From: Tannerella sp. oral taxon 808
GTDB lineage: Bacteria > Bacteroidota > Bacteroidia > Bacteroidales > Tannerellaceae
Length of the DNA: 30,258 nt
Reading direction: 5' to 3'
Assembly: GCA_002890585.1 (NCBI GenBank)
Contig: MIQB01000021.1
Span: 1-30,258 of the forward strand
The position numbers and the translations under genes were made by a program. Positions 15,709-23,545 of this stretch are shown piece by piece. The notes beneath the pieces are model-generated. The model ran no database searches and had not been told where the DNA came from. It saw nothing but the letters and a program-made list of their open reading frames with translations. Each line of letters begins with the position of its first letter. Within the stretch, counting starts at the first letter, position 1.

Positions 15709-17766
15709 TTAGAACGTCCAGCGGAGCATGGCGTAGACGTCTGTACGATTGCGCCCGCGAATGGTTTCGAGACCCGAGCCGATGGAGTCGCCGGTGAAGA
15801 GGTGTGTCCAGCCGATTTTAGTCGATAGGGTGAGCCGACGACCCGCGGGGCGCCAATAGAGCAGGCCGGAGAGGCGCAGTCCGCGGCCATAGAGCGAGGG
15901 CGTGGCGAAGGTGTAGAGCAGGTTTTTCTCGTAGGAATAGATGCGGGCGGCGAAGCCGTCGGTGAGGAAGAGGGCGGCAAAGAGCTCTGCGCGGAGGGGC
16001 AGCCGTTTGGGGCGCCAACCGATGGCTTCGGAGATCATCCGGCCGTGGGCGGCGGGGGCGCTGTCGGGTTGGTGGAGCGAGAAGTCGAGGGCGGTGCGGA
16101 GCGCCCAGTCAAGGGTGGGGGCGAGCGTCAGTTGTGCGCGCAGTCGCCTGCGAACGATGGGGCGTAGGGCTGCCTCGTGCCCGGTGCGGAGGTCAGCCTC
16201 TCGGCGTTGGCTGCGGAAGCGGACATAGCAGGCGACGGTCTCGCGCGGGTCGATCCAATCGATGCGCACGACGTATTCGTTGCCGATGGAGGGGGCGCTG
16301 ACGCGGGACTTCATCCACGGGTGGCGAAAGACGTCAGCGTGCCCCGTGAACTGCCAGCCGGGTGCAGGTGTGAGGGCGAGGCCGAGGTAGAGCCCTTCTT
16401 CGTTGCGGACGCGAGCCGTGCGCGAGAAGGCGGAGGCGAAGGGGGCGTGGTAGCGGGGCGAATAGTTGCGGTAGAGTAGGGTGGCGGTGGCCTCTGAGGT
16501 GGGCGTCCATTGCAGGGCGGCGAGCGTGGCCGTGGCGCCAGAGGCAGTGGAGAGGGCCGTTTCGCCAAAGAGTTTCAGGCGGTCGTTTTTGATCATGTAG
16601 TCGAGGCCAAGGTCGACGTTGCTGCGGCCGCGGAAGTCGTAGTGGTTGTAAGGTTTAGGTGGCGGATCGACGCGTTGTCCGCCAAAGTCGTAGGCCAAGG
16701 CCGTAAGTCCGATGTGCATGCGGGATCGGGCATAGCGCAGGTTGCCGCCCATCGCGCGGAGGCTGACCGTGTGTCGGCTGCGGCGTTCGGTGCGGGTACG
16801 GTGCAGTCCGTTGGTCTTGAATGAGGCGATCGTGCGGCCGTCAGTCGTGGCGTCCACCTTGCGGCTCGATCCAAAGAGGCTCAGCTGCCAGTGCGAAAGT
16901 GCGAGGGTGGCTGCGATGCCGCGGAAGAACTGTTGTTCGTCGGTGGAATAATGGCGGCGGAAACCGTTGTTGCGATACTCGGGTTCGGCGGTGAGTGTGC
17001 CACGGGCAGGCGCATAGTCATGACTTACGACGAGCCCTTGCCCAAAGGTAGCCTTGAAATCGCCCACGGCGAGGGTGCGCAGGTGCCCGAAATCTTTCAG
17101 GACGAGGTGAGCCGAATAGTAGTCGTAGCCCTTATGAGTCGCATTAGCAAAGGGCTCTCCGGCATCTTTCTCTGCCGCGAAGCCAGCTTGCAGTCGGTCG
17201 TCGAAGGTGTAGGCGAATCGGATGGTGTGGCTGAAGGGTTCGCCGAGGTATCGGCGAGCGGTGCTGTCGGGTGCAGGGGTATAGCCGCGCTTTTGTTCCA
17301 CGGTCTGGCTGTATTTTACGATCCATTCACTCACGCCGTGGTGTAGCAGATTAGCAAGGGTGATAGCCGGGCGTTCGGGGCCGTGTCTGTTTACGCAAAC
17401 GAAGGGGGCGATGCGTCGGCAGGTAAACCAGTCTAGCGCCTCGATGGTTTTCAGTTCATAGATCGTGGTGAAATGCTGGTATCGTCGGCGGTAGGAGAGG
17501 ATGGAGTCGACCTGTGCGTCGGTGAGGAAGGGGAGTTTCCGGAGGTCGTCTTGGGAGGCCGTGTTCAGATCAATGGGGTGTTCGGCTAAGTAAGAGAGGT
17601 CTGTATAGAGCGCTTCGAGCTGTTTCTCGTCGAATTCTTCGCCTGCATCTTCAGCGATGGCTCGCAGTTGTTCCATCCAGTCGTCCGTCGGGTGGGTGTC
17701 CTGCGACCTGACTACGTTGCTTGCCACAACGAGTAAAAGCAGGACGACGAATAGGGGGCGGAGCAT
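15709..17766 (-). CDS. Helix-hairpin-helix outer-membrane protein
   Basis: A 685-residue exported protein. The signal peptide (MLRPLFVVLLLLVVASNVVRS) is followed by an acidic helical segment and then a ComEA-like helix-hairpin-helix pair at about residues 65-125, with LNTASQDDLRKLPFLTDAQV, ILSYRRRYQHFTTIYELKTI and the tail RIAPFVCV. The remaining 550 or so residues are rich in alternating strands and end in RWTF, consistent with an outer-membrane beta-barrel. Bacteroidetes commonly carry such proteins with unknown function; the HHH may bind DNA in the periplasm or act as a structural plug. It is last in a minus-strand operon after the CapA-family gene (51-base gap). No terminator is obvious at the 3' end, where the 23-bp arrays lie. 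Confidence 0.75.
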   Translation of the reverse strand: MLRPLFVVLLLLVVASNVVRSQDTHPTDDWMEQLRAIAEDAGEEFDEKQLEALYTDLSYLAEHPIDLNTASQDDLRKLPFLTDAQVDSILSYRRRYQHFTTIYELKTIEALDWFTCRRIAPFVCVNRHGPERPAITLANLLHHGVSEWIVKYSQTVEQKRGYTPAPDSTARRYLGEPFSHTIRFAYTFDDRLQAGFAAEKDAGEPFANATHKGYDYYSAHLVLKDFGHLRTLAVGDFKATFGQGLVVSHDYAPARGTLTAEPEYRNNGFRRHYSTDEQQFFRGIAATLALSHWQLSLFGSSRKVDATTDGRTIASFKTNGLHRTRTERRSRHTVSLRAMGGNLRYARSRMHIGLTALAYDFGGQRVDPPPKPYNHYDFRGRSNVDLGLDYMIKNDRLKLFGETALSTASGATATLAALQWTPTSEATATLLYRNYSPRYHAPFASAFSRTARVRNEEGLYLGLALTPAPGWQFTGHADVFRHPWMKSRVSAPSIGNEYVVRIDWIDPRETVACYVRFRSQRREADLRTGHEAALRPIVRRRLRAQLTLAPTLDWALRTALDFSLHQPDSAPAAHGRMISEAIGWRPKRLPLRAELFAALFLTDGFAARIYSYEKNLLYTFATPSLYGRGLRLSGLLYWRPAGRRLTLSTKIGWTHLFTGDSIGSGLETIRGRNRTDVYAMLRWTF

Positions 17767-17817
17767 GGCAGGTATAGATTCAGGTGTTGGTAGGATTTCA
17801 GGATGAGCTGGCCGATT

Positions 17818-18960
17818 TTACCGGACTCTCTCCTCGAAGATCTTGTTCCCTTCGAGCAATGCGCGGGTGTCTTCGAAGAATTGCGTGCAGGTTGCGCGTA
17901 GGTCAGCTGGTAGCGCGATGGAGTCAGCCGCAGACGGCGGAATAATCCGGTATCCACCGGGACGACAGACCCATCCGGGCGTGTAGGCGGGAGCGATCCG
18001 GAGAGCACCGTTACGTTCCTTCTTAATGTCGAGTGTGACGATCAGTCCGCCGTTCCGGTAACGCTCCTTCTGGTTCGAAACGAGGTTGCCGAGCGAATAG
18101 ACAGTGACGCTGCGCACGACACCCTCATTGTCGCGCTTCGCTTCAATGGGTTGAATAACGTGTGGGTGACTACCGATGACGATCTCGGCGCCAAGCCGAT
18201 GACAGAGCGCGGCCAGTCGGCGCTGCTCGTCATTCGGTCGACGGGCATACTCTATGCCCCAATGGAAAAAGACGATCACGCAGTCGATGTGCTTACGGTT
18301 TACTTGCGATAGGTCTCTACGAATAGCATTCGTATCGATCAGGTTCACGATCATGCCTTTGGGTATCGGCATGCCATTCGTATCATAGGTATAGTTGAAG
18401 AGCGCAAACCGTAACCCTCCAGCTTGGAACAACAGCGGATGTTCTCTGCGTATCCGACTACTGTCGACGAAGGCTCCCGTGTGTGCAATTCCGAGCGAAT
18501 CGAAGCGTCGTGTCGTGTATTCGATTCCCGTACGACCGTTGTCACAGATATGATTATTCGCGAACATCACAGCGTCGATCCCTATGTCACGCAGAGCGTC
18601 AGCTACAGCTCCCGGCGATCGGAACGTAGGGTAGCCGTGATAATCAGTTGTTGGAGTCAGGGTTGTCTCGAAGTTCAGGATGGCATAATCAGCCTGTTCA
18701 AACAGTGGCTTGACGTAGCGGAAGCATTCGGAGTAGTCAAAGTGGCCGTTCCCTCTTTGTGCAGCTCTTACTTGTGGCATGTGTTGCATCAGGTCCCCAG
18801 CAAATACGAGTCTAGCTTCCTTGCGGGTAGTGTCTTCCCCCCGCTCGGATGCAGCATTTGCTTCCCGCGGGTGCATAGTGCAAGCCGCGTAGCACAGGAG
18901 GGCAGCAGGGAGCAGAAGGAAAAGTATGTGGCAGGATGTCTTCGGAGTGGATCTATTCAT
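17818..18960 (-). CDS. CapA-family putative metallophosphatase lipoprotein
   Basis: A 380-residue protein of the CapA/PgsA family, whose calcineurin-like fold is found in poly-gamma-glutamate synthesis proteins and related envelope enzymes. The N-terminal hydrophobic segment ends LLCYAAC, a plausible lipobox. Metal-site motifs appear in order: VFAGDLMQH, ILNFETTL, VMFANNHICDNG, VFFHWGIEY and IGSHPHVIQ. The start is taken as ATG 18960 (MNRSTPKTS), which overlaps the preceding stop in ATGAATAG; ATG 18972, four codons upstream, is also possible. No capB/capC partners are nearby, so poly-glutamate synthesis is not supported; a general envelope hydrolase role is more likely. Translation is probably coupled to the preceding gene. 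Confidence 0.85.
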   Translation of the reverse strand: MNRSTPKTSCHILFLLLPAALLCYAACTMHPREANAASERGEDTTRKEARLVFAGDLMQHMPQVRAAQRGNGHFDYSECFRYVKPLFEQADYAILNFETTLTPTTDYHGYPTFRSPGAVADALRDIGIDAVMFANNHICDNGRTGIEYTTRRFDSLGIAHTGAFVDSSRIRREHPLLFQAGGLRFALFNYTYDTNGMPIPKGMIVNLIDTNAIRRDLSQVNRKHIDCVIVFFHWGIEYARRPNDEQRRLAALCHRLGAEIVIGSHPHVIQPIEAKRDNEGVVRSVTVYSLGNLVSNQKERYRNGGLIVTLDIKKERNGALRIAPAYTPGWVCRPGGYRIIPPSAADSIALPADLRATCTQFFEDTRALLEGNKIFEERVR

Positions 18961-19465
18961 ACCACGATGCATACATATGATAATTGCGTGCGATCTTTTG
19001 GTTTATCTCTTTGGCCTGTTCCGGATCCACCTTCTTCACGAATTTGGCCGGTACACCCGCATAGATGCTCCATGGCTCCACCTGTGTATGGCTCAGTACA
19101 ACCGAGCCCGCAGCTACAATTGCTCCTTCACCGATTACGGCGTGGTCAAGTACCACTGAGCCCATGCCAATGAGGGCACCCTTGCAAATCTTAGCTCCGT
19201 GAATAGTGACATTATGCCCCACCGAGACGTCGTCCTCAATCTCTATGGTCGACTTTTGATATAAGGTGTGCAACACCGATCCGTCCTGAATATTGACGCC
19301 GTTGCCGATACGTATAGAATTGACATCGCCGCGCAGTATTGTCCCGAACCAAATGCTGCATCCTTCGCCGATGACCGTGTCACCGATGATTGTTGAATTA
19401 TCTGCAAGAAATGTGTCCTTCCCAATGATGGGGGTAAATCCTCTTACCGATTTGATAAGCGCCAT
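18953..19465 (-). CDS. Gamma-carbonic anhydrase-like hexapeptide protein
   Basis: A 170-residue left-handed beta-helix protein of the gamma-carbonic anhydrase/YrdA/PaaY family. Repeated hexapeptides run from residue 20 to about 135 (GDTVIG, IRIGNG, VSVGHN, ALIGMG, AVIGEG). The three His ligands expected for the metal sites are seen at about residues 66 (SVLHTLY), 84 (VGHNV) and 89 (TIHGA). The conserved WFGTILRGDVNSIRIG is present. Many family members have no measurable carbonic anhydrase activity, so the enzyme function is by family only. It is first in a minus-strand operon and overlaps the CapA-family gene by 8 bases. The start ATG 19465 is 37 or so bases from the predicted transcription start. 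Confidence 0.9.
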   Translation of the reverse strand: MALIKSVRGFTPIIGKDTFLADNSTIIGDTVIGEGCSIWFGTILRGDVNSIRIGNGVNIQDGSVLHTLYQKSTIEIEDDVSVGHNVTIHGAKICKGALIGMGSVVLDHAVIGEGAIVAAGSVVLSHTQVEPWSIYAGVPAKFVKKVDPEQAKEINQKIARNYHMYASWYE

Positions 19466-19508
19466 TGTTCTCTATTTGATAAGGTTTGAATCATATATTG
19501 TTTGCCGA

Positions 19509-19516
19509 CAAAAGTA
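19509..19516 (-). promoter_or_regulatory. Putative -7 element of the minus-strand operon
   Basis: On the minus strand the sequence reads TACTTTTG, matching TAnnTTTG, 43 bases before the gamma-carbonic-anhydrase-like ATG. No TTG is clear at -33. It is back to back with the rpsU promoter. Confidence 0.4.
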
Positions 19517-19572
19517 GGTAAAAGCCATTCATCCATGCGGGCTTTCATCAGTGAATGAATACGCTGGTGCGT

Positions 19573-19602
19573 TTTGCTGGGAATAAAATATCTCTACTTT
19601 TG
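19573..19602 (+). promoter_or_regulatory. Promoter of rpsU
   Basis: TTTG (19573-19576), an 18-base spacer and TACTTTTG (19595-19602) fit the Bacteroidetes promoter. Transcription would begin near 19609, about 50 bases before rpsU, and may carry on into xerC and hpf. Confidence 0.6.
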
Positions 19603-19658
19603 CCCCTGACTTTTTAGAATAACAGAAGGAAAACAGAATAAGATTAAAAGCAATATCT

Positions 19659-19850
19659 ATGATTGTAGTTCCATTGAAAGAGGGAGAAAGCATCGAAAGG
19701 GCACTGAAACGGTTCAAGAAGAAGTTCGAAAAGACCGGTGTGATCCGTGAGTTGAGAAGCCGTCAGGCTTATACAAAACCTTCGGTGGTGAAACGGAAGG
19801 AACGCATGCATGCTGTTTATGTACAGCATTTGCAACAAGAGGAAGAATAA
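19659..19850 (+). CDS. rpsU: 30S ribosomal protein S21
   Basis: A 63-residue, very basic protein starting MIVVPLKEGESIERALKRFK, which is the standard bS21 N-terminus, and continuing KKKFEKTGVIRELRSRQAY. bS21 binds the 30S platform near the anti-Shine-Dalgarno of 16S rRNA and helps initiation. In Bacteroidetes it is thought to help sequester the anti-Shine-Dalgarno, in keeping with the weak ribosome-binding sites throughout this window. It is followed by xerC 45 bases on. The start is the only ATG that gives the full family N-terminus. Confidence 0.95.
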   Translation: MIVVPLKEGESIERALKRFKKKFEKTGVIRELRSRQAYTKPSVVKRKERMHAVYVQHLQQEEE

Positions 19851-19895
19851 ACGAAGCGCTTGTATCGGAATACGGCGTATTAAATCGCGTTCGTT

Positions 19896-20792
19896 GTGAA
19901 TGCATCCATCACATCTTTTATAGAGTATCTTCATTACGAGAGGGGATATTCCGTTCTTACGGAGTTTGCTTATAGAAGTGACCTTCTTCAGTTTGCTGCG
20001 TATGTGCGTGAGCATACGGAGAATTCTGAAGGTGACCCCAATCTTGTGGATTCGGATGTGGTACGTGCATGGATAGCTTCATTAATGGATGCCGGTAGAT
20101 CTCCGGCTGGGGTGAATCGCAAATTGAGCGCCTTAAAGTCGTATTTTAGATACTTGATGAAGGAAGGGGTGATTGTGGATAATCCTGTGTATTTGGTCAC
20201 AGGCCCCAAACGTTCTCGACCGCTGCCTCAGTTTATAAAGGAGAAAGAACTGGAAGATTTACTCGATGGTGATGGATTCAGGGATGATTTCTTCGGTAAG
20301 CGAGATCGGTTGATAATAGAGTTTCTCTATGAGACAGGTCTCCGAAAACAAGAGCTTACGCTGCTGAAACATTCTGATATCGATCTCAGCGCAATGTTGG
20401 TGAGGGTAAATGGTAAACGAAACAAGCAACGCCTTGTGCCATTTGCGGAACGTCTGAAAGTGATGATTTCTGATTATTTGCGGGAGAAGAAAGCAATAAT
20501 GCCCGGAAATGAAGACAGCTTTTTCGTGGGGAAGGATGGGAAGTCAATTTCGGGAAGTGCCGTCTATAATGTTGTGAAGAAGCATCTAAACAATTTGACG
20601 TTACCTCCAAAGTGTGGCCCTCATGTGTTGAGGCATTCTTTTGCAACGAGTATGCTAAACGATGGTGCTAAACTGAATGCTGTGAAGGAGTTGCTCGGGC
20701 ATAGCAGTTTGTCATCAACTTCGATTTATACACATCTCACCTTTGAACAATTGAAAGAAATGTACTATGCTCATCCCAGAGCGAATAAATAA
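19896..20792 (+). CDS. xerC: Tyrosine recombinase XerC
   Basis: A 298-residue XerC/XerD-type recombinase. The N-terminal SAM-like core-binding domain spans residues 1-85 or so, and the catalytic domain 105-295. The catalytic set is complete: Arg150 (TGLRKQE), Lys174 (NGKRNKQ), His243 and Arg246 (HVLRHSF), His269 (LGHSS), and nucleophile Tyr278 (SIYTH). It would resolve chromosome dimers at dif with a XerD partner. The start is GTG 19896 (first residues MNASITSFIEYL), which gives the normal length. Its place between rpsU and hpf is conserved in Bacteroidales, so this is a housekeeping recombinase rather than a phage or transposon integrase. The two Xer paralogues are difficult to tell apart by eye. 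Confidence 0.9.
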   Translation: MNASITSFIEYLHYERGYSVLTEFAYRSDLLQFAAYVREHTENSEGDPNLVDSDVVRAWIASLMDAGRSPAGVNRKLSALKSYFRYLMKEGVIVDNPVYLVTGPKRSRPLPQFIKEKELEDLLDGDGFRDDFFGKRDRLIIEFLYETGLRKQELTLLKHSDIDLSAMLVRVNGKRNKQRLVPFAERLKVMISDYLREKKAIMPGNEDSFFVGKDGKSISGSAVYNVVKKHLNNLTLPPKCGPHVLRHSFATSMLNDGAKLNAVKELLGHSSLSSTSIYTHLTFEQLKEMYYAHPRANK

Positions 20793-20803
20793 GAAGGTAA
20801 AAT

Positions 20804-21103
20804 ATGGAAATTAGGATTCAAGCAATTCATTTTGATGTGACCGAACGTTTGGATGCATTCGTCCGGAAGAAAGTATCTAAGTTGAGTCAATACCATGATG
20901 GTATTTTGGTTGCTGAGGTTATACTGCGGGTAGTTAAGCCGGAAACGGCACGGAATAAACAGGCGGGGATACGTCTGCAGATAAAGAACAACGATTGTTT
21001 TGCTGAAAAGGTTAGCGATACTTTCGAGGGAGCCGTTGATGAGGCTGTCGTTGCTCTGGAAAAGCAGTTGATCAAAGCGAAAGAAAAGAGTAGATCTAAA
21101 TAA
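20804..21103 (+). CDS. hpf: Ribosome hibernation-promoting factor, short form
   Basis: A 99-residue protein of the HPF/RaiA (YfiA) family. MEIRIQAIHFDVTERLDAFV is the typical first strand and helix; VKPETARNKQAGIRLQIKNN and SDTFEGAVDEAVVALEKQLI complete the beta-alpha-beta-beta-beta-alpha fold. It binds the 30S decoding centre in stationary phase and prevents translation. It lacks the extra C-terminal domain of long HPF, so it is the short type. It starts 11 bases after the xerC stop and is probably cotranscribed with rpsU and xerC. A promoter for the tuf operon begins 13 bases after its stop. Confidence 0.9.
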   Translation: MEIRIQAIHFDVTERLDAFVRKKVSKLSQYHDGILVAEVILRVVKPETARNKQAGIRLQIKNNDCFAEKVSDTFEGAVDEAVVALEKQLIKAKEKSRSK

Positions 21104-21115
21104 AAAGAGGTGGGA

Positions 21116-21146
21116 TTTGTAGGATATTAATTTCGTACTAAGTTTG
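21116..21146 (+). promoter_or_regulatory. Promoter of the tRNA-Thr-tuf operon
   Basis: TTTG (21116-21119), exactly 19 bases, then TAAGTTTG (21139-21146) is a full match to the Bacteroidetes consensus. Transcription would begin near 21153, inside the hairpin at 21149-21174. Confidence 0.7.
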
Positions 21147-21148
21147 CG

Positions 21149-21181
21149 GCCGTTTCGCGTAATAACGAAACGGCTCTTTTT
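21149..21181 (+). terminator. Terminator of the rpsU-xerC-hpf unit, overlapping the next start site
   Basis: GCCGTTTCG (21149-21157) pairs perfectly with CGAAACGGC (21166-21174), followed by TCTTTTT. For transcripts coming from hpf it is a good intrinsic terminator. The 21182-21266 leader upstream of the tRNA shows nothing further. Confidence 0.8.
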
Positions 21182-21266
21182 AGGCTTAAGTGCTGTACTC
21201 TTTTGTTTTGCTCCTGTAACGTGATGGAGGCGTGGAGAGTAACTTGGGCTTTGAAGGAAGAAAAAT

Positions 21267-21338
<72 letters not shown>

Positions 21339-21395
21339 CAATAGAGATTAGAATGAATAAATAATAGAATTGAATACATAAAGGCAATTTGAGTT

Positions 21396-22592
21396 ATGGC
21401 AAAAGAGCATTTTAACAGGAGTAAACCGCATGTGAACATCGGTACGATTGGACATGTGGATCATGGTAAGACGACCTTGACGGCTGCGATCACGAAAGTG
21501 TTAGCTGAAAAGGGCTTTTCGAGTGCAGATGAAGTGAAGTCTTTCGATCAGATTGATAATGCACCGGAAGAGAAGGAAAGAGGTATCACTATTAACACCT
21601 CGCATGTGGAGTATGAGACGGCTAATCGTCATTATGCTCATGTGGATTGCCCGGGACATGCTGACTATGTAAAGAACATGGTAACAGGTGCTGCCCAGAT
21701 GGATGGAGCTATTATTGTGGTTGCTGCAACTGATGGCCCAATGCCTCAGACTCGGGAGCATATTCTTTTGGCTCGTCAGGTGAATGTGCCGAAGTTGGTC
21801 GTCTTCATGAATAAATGCGATATGGTAGACGACGAGGAAATGCTGGAGCTGGTGGAGATGGAGATGCGAGAGCTGTTGAGCTTTTACAAGTTTGATGGTG
21901 ACAACACTCCGATTATTCGTGGTTCTGCTCTCGGTGCTCTTAATGGGGATCCTAAATGGGAAGAGAAAGTTCTGGAATTGATGGAGGCTGTTGATACATG
22001 GATTCCGTTGCCTCCTCGTGATGTTGACAAGCCGTTCTTGATGCCGGTAGAAGACGTGTTCTCTATTACAGGTCGTGGTACGGTTGCTACGGGACGTATT
22101 GAAACCGGAGTCGTGAAGACCGGTGATGAAGTTGAGATCATTGGGTTAGGTGCTGATGGTAAAAAATCAGTTGTGACAGGTGTTGAGATGTTCCGTAAGA
22201 TATTGGACGAAGGCCAGGCTGGTGATAATGTTGGGCTTTTGCTCCGCGGTATCGATAAGAATGAGATTAAGCGCGGTATGGTGCTTTGTCATCCGGGACA
22301 GGTTAAGCCTCATTCTAAGTTTAAGGCTGAAGTCTATATCTTGAAGAAAGAGGAAGGCGGACGTCATACTCCATTCCATAATAAATATCGTCCACAGTTC
22401 TATATCCGTACTTTGGATGTGACTGGCGAGATTACATTGCCAGCTGGTGTTGAAATGGTAATGCCAGGTGACAATGTGACGATAGAAGTGGAGTTGATTT
22501 ATCCGGTAGCATGTAATGTGGGTCTGCGTTTTGCGATTCGTGAAGGTGGGCGCACTGTCGGTGCCGGACAGATAACAGAATTGTTGGATTGA
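21396..22592 (+). CDS. tuf: Elongation factor Tu
   Basis: A 398-residue translational GTPase that carries aminoacyl-tRNA to the ribosome. G1 is GHVDHGKT (residues 19-26), the switch I region holds ERGITIN (60-66), G3 is DCPGH (83-87) with catalytic His87, G4 is NKCD (138-141) and G5 is SAL (176-178). Domains 2 and 3 follow with GRGTVATGRIETG and the C-terminus GRTVGAGQITELLD. Length and residues are normal. It is flanked by tRNA-Thr and tRNA-Trp in one operon, the usual Bacteroidales arrangement. Codons are biased to GGT and CGT as expected of an abundant protein. Confidence 0.98.
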   Translation: MAKEHFNRSKPHVNIGTIGHVDHGKTTLTAAITKVLAEKGFSSADEVKSFDQIDNAPEEKERGITINTSHVEYETANRHYAHVDCPGHADYVKNMVTGAAQMDGAIIVVAATDGPMPQTREHILLARQVNVPKLVVFMNKCDMVDDEEMLELVEMEMRELLSFYKFDGDNTPIIRGSALGALNGDPKWEEKVLELMEAVDTWIPLPPRDVDKPFLMPVEDVFSITGRGTVATGRIETGVVKTGDEVEIIGLGADGKKSVVTGVEMFRKILDEGQAGDNVGLLLRGIDKNEIKRGMVLCHPGQVKPHSKFKAEVYILKKEEGGRHTPFHNKYRPQFYIRTLDVTGEITLPAGVEMVMPGDNVTIEVELIYPVACNVGLRFAIREGGRTVGAGQITELLD

Positions 22593-22602
22593 CAATAGAG
22601 AA

Positions 22603-22644
22603 TATGTGCAGTCGGTTCATTGATTAATGAATCGGTTGCACATA
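22603..22644 (+). other. Long imperfect hairpin between tuf and tRNA-Trp
   Basis: TATGTGCA (22603-22610) pairs with TGCACATA (22637-22644). A second stem, TTCATT (22616-22621) with AATGAA (22626-22631), caps it around GATT, with a 5x5 internal loop between. No T-run follows, so readthrough to tRNA-Trp and secE is expected. It ends six bases before the tRNA and may be an RNase III or mRNA-protection structure. Confidence 0.7.
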
Positions 22645-22649
22645 CCCTT

Positions 22650-22722
22650 ACGGAAGTAACTCAGTTGGTAGAGTACCGGTCTCCAAAACCGGCTGTCGGG
22701 AGTTCGAGCCTCTCCTTCCGTG
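22650..22722 (+). tRNA. tRNA-Trp (anticodon CCA)
   Basis: A 73-base cloverleaf. ACGGAAG (22650-22656) pairs with CTTCCGT (22715-22721), and the discriminator is G, as usual for tRNA-Trp. The arm CCGGT/ACCGG holds the loop CTCCAAA with CCA at 22683-22685. It sits between tuf and secE in the same operon. Confidence 0.95.
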
Positions 22723-22741
22723 CAATAAAACAAGATGATGA

Positions 22742-22930
22742 ATGAAGAAGGTTATCTCATATATCAAAGATTCATATAACGAGCTTGTACATAAGGTGTC
22801 TTGGCCAACGAGATCAGAACTTTCAAATAGTGCTGTCGTTGTTATGTTTGCTTCCCTTATCATAGCAGTACTAATTGGAGTGGTTGATTTTGGTTTTAAG
22901 GCTGTGATGAATTTCATCTATAGCTTATAA
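22742..22930 (+). CDS. secE: Preprotein translocase subunit SecE
   Basis: A 62-residue single-span membrane protein of the SecYEG channel. An amphipathic N-terminal helix with the conserved ELVHKVSWPTRSEL (residues 14-27) is followed by one transmembrane helix at about 30-52. The short single-span form is typical outside the enterobacteria. It lies between tRNA-Trp and nusG, the standard position. It supplies the channel through which the TfsA, TfsB and barrel-protein precursors would leave the cytoplasm. Confidence 0.95.
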   Translation: MKKVISYIKDSYNELVHKVSWPTRSELSNSAVVVMFASLIIAVLIGVVDFGFKAVMNFIYSL

Positions 22931-22938
22931 CTTTTGTG

Positions 22939-23481
22939 ATGTCGGATTCTCAACAGAAATTTTACGTTCTCCGAGCTATTAGTGGAAAAGAGAACAAGGT
23001 GCGTGAATATCTGGAGTCCGAAATCAAAAATTCGGACTTAGGTAAATATATTTCTCAAGTCGTGATTCCTACCGAAAAAGCATTTGTGGTGCGAAATGGT
23101 AAGAAAGTCATGAAGGAACGAGCTTATTTGCCGGGTTACGTTTTGGTAGAGGCCAATTTGGTGGGAGAGGTTATTCATCGTTTGCGTGAAATTCCTAATG
23201 TGATCGGTTTTTTGGGAGGTGATGGCCAACCGGTTCCGTTACGTCCGTCTGAAGTAAATCGAATACTGGGGACTCTTGACGAATTACAGGAACAACCAGA
23301 TGAAGTGGAGGTTCAGTATTTCGTAGGAGAAACGGTGAAAATTATATCTGGCCCGTTTGAGAACTTTAGCTGTCTTATTGAAGAGGTTAATGCTGATAAG
23401 AAGAAGCTTAAAGTGATCGTTAAGATATTTGGGCGCAGGATGCCCCTCGAATTGACTTATGCACAAGTGGATAAAGAATAG
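22939..23481 (+). CDS. nusG: Transcription termination/antitermination protein NusG
   Basis: A 180-residue NusG. The NGN domain (about residues 7-110) has KFYVLRAISGKENKVREYL and the RAYLPGYVLVEA strand, and the C-terminal KOW domain is at about 126-160 (FVGETVKIISGPFENFSCLI). It binds RNA polymerase and couples it to Rho or to S10 on the ribosome. The start is ATG 22939; the GTG immediately before it (22936) is in frame but adds only one residue. It is eight bases after the secE stop. Confidence 0.97.
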   Translation: MSDSQQKFYVLRAISGKENKVREYLESEIKNSDLGKYISQVVIPTEKAFVVRNGKKVMKERAYLPGYVLVEANLVGEVIHRLREIPNVIGFLGGDGQPVPLRPSEVNRILGTLDELQEQPDEVEVQYFVGETVKIISGPFENFSCLIEEVNADKKKLKVIVKIFGRRMPLELTYAQVDKE

Positions 23482-23545
23482 TCATTGGTTACGGATGACG
23501 AAACTTGATTAATTGAGGTGAGTTTATAAATTAAGGTTAAGTAAG

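Noticed and set aside
17818..18960. Poly-gamma-glutamate capsule locus
   Set aside because: Only a CapA-like protein is present; the ligase and transport partners are missing.
19896..20792. Mobile-element integrase
   Set aside because: The Xer recombinase is in a conserved housekeeping context (rpsU-xerC-hpf), with no attachment-site duplication or mobile cargo.
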